Positions 45,508 through 53,160 of a stretch of DNA of 53,160 nucleotides are shown piece by piece. Position 1 is the stretch's first letter; every line of letters starts with the position of its first letter. Below the pieces are notes generated by a model, which ran no database searches, was not told where the DNA came from, and was given only the letters and a program-made list of their open reading frames with translations. Origin of the DNA: Phlegmacium glaucopus (taxonomy: Eukaryota > Basidiomycota > Agaricomycetes > Agaricales > Cortinariaceae). Position numbers and translations under genes: made by a program. The stretch spans positions 16,437 to 69,596 of the forward strand of contig MU130080.1 in assembly GCA_015039465.1 (NCBI GenBank). The letters run 5' to 3'.

Positions 45508-48500
45508 CTAAGAGATGATTTCATGAGAGTGGTGATCTGCAAAATGGTTGACATAGTAACCTGCAAACGCATCAAGAGAATAAGAGTAATCAAAGTTCAT
45601 TGGTAAGAAGTTGTCTCCGAAAATGGGCAGGAGGTGTGCCCCACGCAGAATTGAATCAAGATGAATCACAGAACATAAACGCTGACCCTGTTGGATATCT
45701 GGACGAACCTTCCACATTCCTGTATTGCTATTGCGTGACCGATTATTTTCGTCCTCAACTACGAAGACACAATCCCAGCGTGGCGCCTTGCCTCACCACA
45801 GCGGACAGGATCGGATACATTCCCGACGCATCCCACGAAGGCCACAGTCATCGCTTGGGGCAAAAAATGAGGCGACAGCAGAGTAAAAGACAGAGATCTT
45901 GCTCTCAATCAATGGGCAGTCTTCGAGGTCAACATCATCGGATGTGATGTCAGGGTTTGTGTTGAGTTGGTCGAAAAGAAAGCGGCGAGCTAGTGCAGGT
46001 AGTCGAGGCTGATTGATATGAGCCGCAAGTGCCTCCAAAGAATGTGGATAATGACGGACTAAAGGCATATTAGAAAAAGGGTAGACAGCACAATAGAAAA
46101 GAGACGCACTCCGAGTCCGGGCAAGAGTTACATTGCCCGTTACCATTGCCACTCGTGCAGGGCCAGCAGGACCAGCTACTGGTTGCTCACCCTCCTCATC
46201 CTCTGCCTCACCTTCATCCCTATTCGCCTGTCCAACTGCAGGTACACTCCCTGGCCTGGGCACGCCCGGGGGTTGTGGATTCTTGGGATCCAACATGCCA
46301 CGGTTAATGAAATCAGCCCTTGCTGCGGCTAATTTGTCCAGCCGCTGGTTAGTTACGAGCATTCGGCCAAGGGCCTTGTAATGACTGGACCGACGCCAGG
46401 GCTTTTTGACAGCGGTGATATGACGGGACTCCATGATAGAAGAGCATACCCCCCCTGGGGCTCCAAACTCCTCAATGAGGTGGTGATAGTGGGAGAGGGA
46501 GTGTTGCCGTGGGAGTGAGAAGCCAGTTGGCCGAACACCTGAGGTACGAAACACTTCCCGAAGTGTGTAAAACTTTGTAAGCGCCGTGTCAAAGGCTTTG
46601 AGTGCCGTGTGGTCCAAATCAGCACGACGGGCGATATAGCAAACATCCAGGAAGGAGGATATGGCTTGAGTCATATCTGAAGGAATATGACCAGCAACGG
46701 CTGACACGTAAACCTGGTGTAGAATTTTAGATGCAAGTCACTGTAACTTAGGTCTCAAGTAAGCTTCAACGCACCTTCATTAACGCCTTCAAATCATCAC
46801 CCGTCCATTGTTTGAAGCGACGGCCATGTGGGAATCGACGAAGGTTTGGGAAGAGTGGAGCTGTGGAAATTCTAGAACGTTCCGTCATCAAATGTAGTCA
46901 GAATTAGAAATAAAGGAAAGTGGACAGACCGCCGGTCAATGTCGTCAAGGATTTCATTTGCTCGTGCTTCTCCATGTTCAATAACAAGGTACTCGCCAAC
47001 CCAGGTAACCAAATGGTCTTTGAACGTTCCTTTGATAACCTGATGAAGTAAATCCGGTGTTAAGATCTCATAAATATCAGCTCGTGGAAAGTCATGTGTG
47101 AACGGCTGGTTTGCGGTCAGAAAAAGACGGAAGGTGTAACATTTTTTACATACCAGAATATCATCATCAATTCCGTACTCATCCCACAAAGTCTTGGAAT
47201 CGAGTGTCTCCAGTAAGTCATCCGTGAATGCTCAAGTGCGACAACCACGAAGACCATCTATATCACTTGGCAATGCTGTACATCTGCCATGAATTAGGAA
47301 TGATCGTACGGCCTGAGACTGAGACAAACCTACTTGGGGCACCAGCCTGAGACAGTCCCAGCAAGTGTGACTTGCTCAGGATAATCAGCAATAAAGGCCG
47401 CGAGGTCGTAAATAATTCGTCGGTGGTGCCCATCAGGGCAACAACAAATCACAGGTTCAGTCATGCCTGGATGTAGTGGTTTGAGAATAGTTGCGAGCGT
47501 GGCGTGGTACATTTGGCGTTTGAATTTGCGAAACAAGGGGTCATTGTCATATTTTCGGTCACCTAAAAGATAACTGGTAAGGCACAGTCTATCGAGCTCA
47601 ACAAGTTCACATACTCTTGGGGATTGCAAGAAACCCAATGGGCACAACAGCATTTCGGTGCGCACGCCGAACAGTGTTGTGGATGTTTCCTATCAAAAGG
47701 TAGAGTGGATGGTATTCGACATGTCCTGTTGCCACCGAGACCGTGGTTTTGTCTGCACCTAGGATTACAGGACAATACATCGTTCCTTCTGTTGTTTCGT
47801 CTGCCTCATATATCTCAGTCTAAAACTCAGTTTTCGGATGAGTTCATTATAGACCAAGTGAAAACATCATGTAACTCACAGTGTGTCTCCAGGAGAAATT
47901 TCCTGACATAAACTCATTCCACCTCCTCTGCCCAGCCTTGTCAAGGTCAATGTAAGGGGCATAATCGAACTGACCAGCAAAGTCAGGGTTGTTGAGCATA
48001 TTCCGAATCACAACATCTGGGTCTCGGAACCAAACCTCGTAATCTTCAAGTTGCCAGCTAGGTGCGTTTGGGCCAAGTTCGCCTGCGTAAGACATTGTAA
48101 ATGATTTCCATGGCGCATCTCCTTGATTGATGTTGTCGATGGTTGCGTACATGTGTTCGTATGATGTAAATGGGCCCAGGTCATCATTCTTTGCCATACT
48201 GAGCGCCCAGAGATCCAAGAGCGTGTCTATATTACCTGCTGACATCTCCTCTTGCCGGTACAGAAAGTCCCCCATCAGGAATTGGACCTCATCATCAAAT
48301 GGATCCCAGTTATCCGGCCCTGCGTTAGACCTTGGCAAAGGTGGTGTTCCATCAGGTAAAAATCTGCCCTCCTCGTCACAAGGCCTGCCTAGCAATAAGT
48401 AGCAAGCCGTGTGAGTTAAAAAATCCAAAGAACGCGTGATCAAAAGTAACTCGCCTGTCAACCAAGGGTGATAATTTTTTTTTTTAAGTTGTGTTGGAGA

Positions 48501-48770
48501 TGATGCGCGCGATGAAGAAGCTTCCATGGGTAATGGGAATTGGGGGTGTGGGATGGCATCTTGGTTGTGAATTGGTAAATCTGTGTTTGAACCACCAAGT
48601 GGGGACGATATTACTGGCTCAGGGGACTCAGGAGAAACAGGAGGTGGGGTTACAACGTTGTGATTGATATGGCATGTGCGAATATGGTAGGTACGTCCAC
48701 CTTGGCTTCGAAATCACTTTGAACAACCTTGGTCGCGGAAGGTACATGGAAATTTATGTAGGCGGTTCAT
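45508..48770 (-). pseudogene. Plavaka transposase
   Basis: Basidiomycete Plavaka family (CACTA-related). It starts at 48770 (MNRLHKFPCTF) with a C2H2-like finger interrupted by a TGA at 48714-48716, then GRTYHIRTCH. Core blocks: WEYHPWL-like text, MSAGNIDTLLDLWALS, DYEVWFRDPDVVIRNML, DFMSGNFSWR-like text near 47900, SYLLGDRKYDNDP and DLAAFIADYPEQVTLAG near 47380-47580, DIYEILTPDLLHQVIKG near 47050, then SGVRPTGFSLPRQHSLSHYH, ITAVKKPWRRSSHYKALG and NQRLDKLAAARADF near 46280-46540. A TGA at 45793-45795 precedes VRPDIQQGQRLCSVIHLDS and the end FADHHSHEIIS (45508). The intron 48454-48389 has a GC donor. Several introns remain approximate and a stretch near 45780 seems deleted. Terminal repeats not found. 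Confidence 0.82.
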
Positions 48771-48964
48771 CAGAGCGTTGGGATTGCTGAACGCACAAAT
48801 GAAATGTGAATAGGGCCAGCGTGGCAAGGACGAAACGGCTGCAAAAAAAGGGATAGGGGGTTGAAATCCAGGTTGAATTTTGAGCCGTAACCGTGAATTC
48901 CCGTGAAGTTTTTCTCTGTTGCATCTTCAACCTCTCCCTCCCCGAGTCACCACCCTTGCCCAAT
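48771..48964. promoter_or_regulatory. Divergent intergenic region
   Basis: 194 bp between the minus-strand Plavaka start (48770) and the plus-strand gene start (48965). It would hold both promoters. No clear TATA box seen. Confidence 0.35.
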
Positions 48965-51319
48965 TATGACTGACCGTCCAAAGCGTAGTGCTGTCATGAA
49001 CCGGGAGGCCACAGACAAGCTTCTGGACAACAAGAAACAGCGCTCATCAGCACAAGTTCAACAAGATAAGGAAATAGCTGCTACCTTTGCTGCCGTGGCA
49101 GAAGAGAAGAAGGTCAGTGTCGCAGCCCAGCAGAAACAATGTGTCGCTGCATTCGAAGACCTGCTTCACAGAGAAGACCAGCAACGCGAGAAGCATATGG
49201 CTCGGCCTGATTTGTTACCAGCCCATCGTGTGGTGATTGTGTTATCTCATTCCCTGATCGTTGCCTTGAGTTCTGATCCTTGTACTGAATGGATAGGTAA
49301 AATGTACCATGACGCAGCATAAGCTCCCAGCAAAGGACATAGCTTTAAAGGTATGACTCGGCGATCCATTGTTTGTTGCGAGAAGGAGATTTATGCCTGG
49401 GAACATCTTTAGGCACCTGAGGATGCCTCGAAATTTGCTTTAAAGGTACGACTCAGTGATCGATTGTTTGTTATGAGAAGGAGATTTATGCCTTGGAACG
49501 TCTGTAGGCGCCTGAGGATGCCTCGAAATCTGAAGAAGCTGAAAGTAACAGTGTAGAGTCCGATGGTGGTTCAGATGAGGAACAAGAACGGCTAGTGCTG
49601 GAGCCTGAGTCGAAGATTGCTGATCTTGGACCGGGAGAACAGGACTACATATCATCGGAAGGACTGGTGGATATTCCTGACAAGTCTGTAGTTGACACAG
49701 AGTCCAGCGATGGTCGAGGTCTTGGTTTCGAGGATCAGTCAGATGGAGATCATGATAAGGACAAAGATTATGTCATGGACTCTGATGATGGTGATAAGGG
49801 GTCCAAGTCCAACTCCGATGGGGAGTTTGACCTCCGTGAGGTCCACGAAGCCACAAAGAAACTGGGCAAAGTGAAAGCTGCTAAGGCAAGTGATTTCTGT
49901 CATCCATGCTTATGTGATCGTTGACCACAATGATGAAACTTACTAGAACCCCAAAAAACCAAAGCGAGGCGACTTTCGCAAGGCAATCAACCATGCACGC
50001 AACAACTCAGCCATCACAGGAAATACTGCCACCAATTTCATCACCAAAATGAAACTGCCAGCAACACACAAGCGAAAACAGCTAGATAACAAATCTGTGT
50101 AAGTTTCGACAGGCTACCAAATTGTAAACACTCAACTACCAAGTGTCTCACATTTCAGAGGCCCAGTTGTCGAGAAACGTGCCAAGAAAGACGAGGGAGG
50201 CCTTCTCTCTGGGTGGTCCAATAAACTTGCCAAGCAGCGGCTAGATACAATCTCAGGTTTGTTATCACAACTGTTTGTTATCTGAGACAGATTGACGCTC
50301 AACCTTTGTAGCTCGGAACGCATCTTCACACAAGCTGGTTGAAGACCAAGACCCACTCGAATATGCTGGAGGAGAATTTGATGAAGACGAGCCTGTCGAA
50401 GTGGTCAGAGCCGCTCGCAACATGAAGAAGCCAGCGGTCACTGTCCGAGGAAACCGGGTAAGTGCAATCTGTCTGACTGCACTGTCTAGCTCCTTATTAC
50501 CTGACTCAATAGACAACTACCATCAGAATTTTCGAGCCAGTCCCAGCAGAAACATCATCGAGTGGTCGTCGTGTCAAGAAGGTGAAGTACACTTTCTCCT
50601 CACTTCCGTTTCCTCGCGGGGCAGCAAATATAATCTACGCTTGCGAGTGGAGAAGATCCTTCAAGCCATTGAAGCCAACCCTCATTCATTGGGCTGCGAC
50701 ACTTGAAGACCCGTTTGGAACAAATGCACTCATGGAAGACATCATTACAGAGGTATGGAAGACCGTATTTCCCTCTATCAAAAATGAGGTGGTTGGTGGC
50801 AGTCGCGAGGCCATTGTTCACGTAGTAAGTTTTTTCTGATAGTAGTGAGTTCTTAATGCCGTCTAATCCTTGGCATTTAGGCAGGTGATGCCCTCACCGA
50901 CTGGCGCAGCTCCATGGGCAAGGAGGGACTTTGTCTTGTCCTGCAGGCCCTCAACGAAGCAGGGGTGGAGCAAGAAGATGCACCAAGTGTGGCTGAGTTC
51001 TACCTCGAAAACTACCATTTCATTTACCAAAATCCTGATGATAACAAGGTGTGTTCGTTATCTATTTTATGGTTTCTGTCAATCTCTTCTCATGTTACAT
51101 ACCACAGGGGAACAAGGGGGCATTTTTAAGCCCTCTCGTCACTGCGTGCCTCGCTGCTCACATTAAGAAGACAATGAACAACGTGATTCAGTATGGATAT
51201 CCTGTGGGGGCGCTTGCTATAGAACAGATAAAGCTCAGTCTCGAAAAGATAGACTTTGTGTTATTGTTAGCTGTACCTATAGAACAGATAAAGCTACTAC
51301 TTTATGAGTCTTTGTGGTA
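48965..51319 (+). CDS. Multi-exon conserved hypothetical protein
   Basis: Start ATG 48965 (MTDRPKRSAVMNREATDKLL). N-terminus charged and coiled-coil-like, then an acidic stretch (DYVMDSDDGDKGSKSNSDG) and a basic one (NPKKPKRGDFRKAINHARN). The C-terminal half is folded-looking: PTLIHWAATLEDPFG, IITEVWKTVFPSIKNEV, DWRSSMGKEGLCLVLQAL, FYLENYHFIYQN, GAFLSPLVTACLAAHIKK. Introns with matching phase: 49886-49946 (GC donor), 50099-50158, 50252-50310, 50459-50511, 50827-50880 and 51048-51109. The joint between exon 1 and 49413 is unresolved. The frame ends ALAIEQIKLS... at 51319, where a 19-bp direct repeat (CTATAGAACAGATAAAGCT at 51218 and 51280) may have altered the tail. It belongs to a repetitive basidiomycete family; function unknown. 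Confidence 0.6.
49343..49530 (+). repeat. 94-bp tandem duplication containing an intron
   Basis: Units 49343-49436 and 49437-49530 share GCTTTAAAGGTA, GAGAAGGAGATTTATGCC and CCTGAGGATGCCTCGAAAT. Each holds a GTATGA/GTACGA donor and a TTTAG/TGTAG acceptor. The sequence between the first acceptor and second donor (49413-49445) is a new 33-nt exon of 11 codons. Confidence 0.8.
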
Positions 51320-51369
51320 AAGTAAAAGGGATAGTTGTGTGTTTTGTTGTTGTGTTATTTTTTATAATA

Positions 51370-52435
51370 AATGAAAGATCAGATGAGAAAACAAAAAAGA
51401 TGAGGAAGGAAGGCAGAGGCGAGGAGGCAGGAAGGGAGGCAGGCAAGAGAGACGGAGGCGAAGGTTGGGAAGAAGGTGGAGGAGCAGAAGAGGCAGTAGG
51501 CAAAGGAGCAGGAGGCAGAGGAGAACGTTGAGGCAAAGGTGGGGGAAGAGGCGAAAAAAGTGGAGGAAGGCGAAAAAGAGGAGAAAGGAGGAAAGAAGAA
51601 GGGTAAAGAGGAAAAGTTTGAGGGAGGAGTAGGTGTGGAGGTAGGGGTTGAACTAGAGGAGGACTCAGAGGCGGTTGAAGAAGTTGGTGGGAGGATAGTA
51701 GAGGTTGCGTAGGCGGTAGGATAGGCAAGGAAGGCAAAGGTGGAGGCCGTGGAGGAAACGGAAGGGAAAAGGAAAGTGAAAGGGAGGCTGGGAGAGGCGA
51801 CCGTCAAGGTGGCGGTGGCAGGAAAAGAAGGGAGGCTGATACGACGTCGCAAAAAAGTCGACCATCGTAGAGGTCGTGGGTCCGGGGGCACAGAAAGGCA
51901 CCGTATACCACGGACACGGACATGTAACCCGCGTCCGGCCGGCCAAAAGGAGGTACCAGCCTCAATGAACGAGGATACTAAACAAAATCATAATACAAAG
52001 GGAAAAAATGGTCTTAAGTGAATGAAACAGCAAATTGAAAGAAAAGAAGCCCTGTGACCCGGGGCGGAGGTAGGGCAACAGAAGGACAAGAAGAAGATGA
52101 AGAAGCAGTAGATACAACTACTGGAGGCGAAGGGAGGAGGAGACGAGGAGGCGGAAAGCTTGGGCGACGTAGAGGTCGTCAAAGGCGACAACGAGGAGGG
52201 ACGAGAAGGCAAGACGAAGCTGGGAGAAGGAGAGGCGGAGATGGGCAACAGAGAGGCGGAGGCGGAGGCGGAAGTCAGAGAGGAGGAGGAGGAGATCGGA
52301 GGCCCGAAGGCGTTAGAGGCGAAGAAGGGTGAAGAGGAGGAGGAGGGCGAGGAAGGCGGCTGCGAGAGCACGAAGAAGCTCGGAACGAGCAACGCTTCGT
52401 CCCCCCTCCCTCCTCGGTCGAAACAACAACCTTGA
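51370..52435 (+). repeat. Purine-rich (GA) tract with charged open frames
   Basis: About 1 kb strongly biased to G and A on the plus strand (units like GAGGCAGGA, GGAGGAGGA). Plus-strand frames give Glu/Lys/Arg/Gly-rich text (EEAKKVEEGEKEEKGGKKKG near 51555; EAEMGNREAEAEAEVREEEE near 52240) with a few stops. It could be the decayed low-complexity tail of the upstream gene or a separate charged protein. The minus-strand Pro/Ser-rich frames are mirror artefacts. A less biased island at 51850-51960 reads VVGPGAQKGTVYHGHGHVTR. Confidence 0.6.
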
Positions 52436-53160
52436 GTATCACAAACACAACATCTCCTACCACCAAATCCTTCAATAGGCTTCACTTCTTAGAGGTGGTC
52501 AGAGGCTGCCAGAAATATGGTGCGGTTGGAGCGTGCCTGGTAGTGCACCGGAGCTCCCAGAGCCGGAACTGTCCCTCCATGACAATGTAAGGCAGTGTGC
52601 AATGAGGCCAGGCTGAGGCAGCCTCAACAAAGGCCATCAGGCATGAGGCAAGGTCATGAAAGGGAACAGAGGCTGAGATGAGGAGGATGCAGGCTGAGGC
52701 TCTGAAGAGGCATAGTGAGGCTGAGAAGGCTGCTATAGGGTTTGTGGAATGGTGTGGAAGCAGTATTGTTGATAAGGAAACAGTAGTGAAAGGGTGATAG
52801 TCAGTCGTGTGGTCGATACCTAATAAGTGGGTTCTTACGTCCTGGAAGGCCCTCGTCTTGCGTCGTGAATATAAATATAAAATATAAAGCCTACGATAAG
52901 GAAAATATAAATTCATGAGCTTTGAACATACAAAAGGAGTCAAGCTTATAGCTGAATCAAAGGGTGAGAACCAGAAGGAGATTCAAGAAACGTTGAAGGC
53001 CAAGGCGAGGCGAGGCAGAATGAGGCTTTAGATCCTGTGCTTCCAAGACCCATCGTGTCGTGAATTCGACTCCGATTCAGGATAGGAAAGGCACTGAGGC
53101 AAGGCACTGAGGCAGACACTGAGGCAGGCTTTGAGGCCTTGTCTCAAGAGCTTGAATTGT
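52436..53160 (+). other. GAGGC-rich stretch with coiled-coil-like frame
   Basis: A plus frame from about 52602 to 52797 reads QAEAASTKAIRHEARS, a TGA, then KGTEAEMRRMQAEALKRHSE and AAIGFVEWCGSS. It looks like a decayed coiled-coil coding segment, again with a TGA. The end of the window has GCACTGAGGCA repeats (53090-53135). The minus-strand frame 52482-52943 shows no motif. Confidence 0.35.

Noticed and set aside
51297..52485. Long Pro/Ser-rich minus-strand frames
   Set aside because: Mirror images of the purine-rich plus strand; no motif, no start context, and frames overlap each other.
53045..53085. Box B-like GAATTCGACTCC near the window end
   Set aside because: No box A at tRNA spacing and no cloverleaf pairing; not called as a tRNA.

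Overview
The window looks like a transposon-rich accessory region from a basidiomycete fungus, most likely an Agaricomycete. The reasons are: short GT-AG introns (about 45-70 nt), a FunK1 fungal-type protein kinase, a NACHT-TPR NLR-like gene of the mushroom type, and the mobile-element mix (CACTA-type Tnp2, Plavaka, MULE with SWIM finger, hAT, Tad-like LINE, Ty3/Gypsy chromoviruses). All names rest on motif recognition in the translations; no search was run.

Layout. 1-620: partial spliced gene (minus). 724-1150: tRNA-like SINE head and an imperfect GAATCCAAGTGGA array. 1.2-3.4 kb: Tnp2 transposase remnant. 3.6-6.2 kb: FunK1 kinase pseudogene. 6.2-8.6 kb: AT-rich desert with a large imperfect inverted repeat. 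8.6-11.2 kb: 3' part of a Ty3/Gypsy element (minus) with its 3' LTR. 11.2-17.1 kb: two copies of one dispersed repeat, each filled by different nested elements, with a 3' LINE fragment between them. 17.2-21.9 kb: decayed hypothetical genes, a TA-flanked MITE and a zinc-finger gene. 22.1-25.2 kb: MULE transposase (minus). 25.6-35.2 kb: full-length Ty3/Gypsy element with LTRs, 5-bp TSD and a solo LTR nested in its 3' LTR. 35.8-40.3 kb: ten-exon NACHT-TPR gene (minus), the best preserved host-type gene. 41.5-42.7 kb: DMT/SLC35-type transporter (minus) with an 11-nt micro-exon and a possibly broken C-terminus. 43.75-44.36 kb: hAT MITE with perfect 8-bp TSD. 45.5-48.8 kb: Plavaka transposase (minus). 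49.0-51.3 kb: intact multi-exon gene of unknown function. 51.4-53.2 kb: purine-rich, low-complexity charged ORFs.

The main pattern is that unrelated mobile genes are broken mostly by TGA codons at positions where an Arg codon CGA would fit. I count sixteen such in-frame TGAs against one TAG. This points to methylated-CpG deamination acting on repeats while the NLR reading frame stays open. The most unusual coding content is in the 25.6-35.2 kb Gypsy element: a four-copy W[FY] repeat between the Gag zinc knuckle and the protease, and a ~230-residue extra 3' domain with its own TATA-like box. The 8.6-11.2 kb element carries two CCHC knuckles after its chromodomain. Several insertions can be dated relative to each other from clean target-site duplications and an empty paralogous site.
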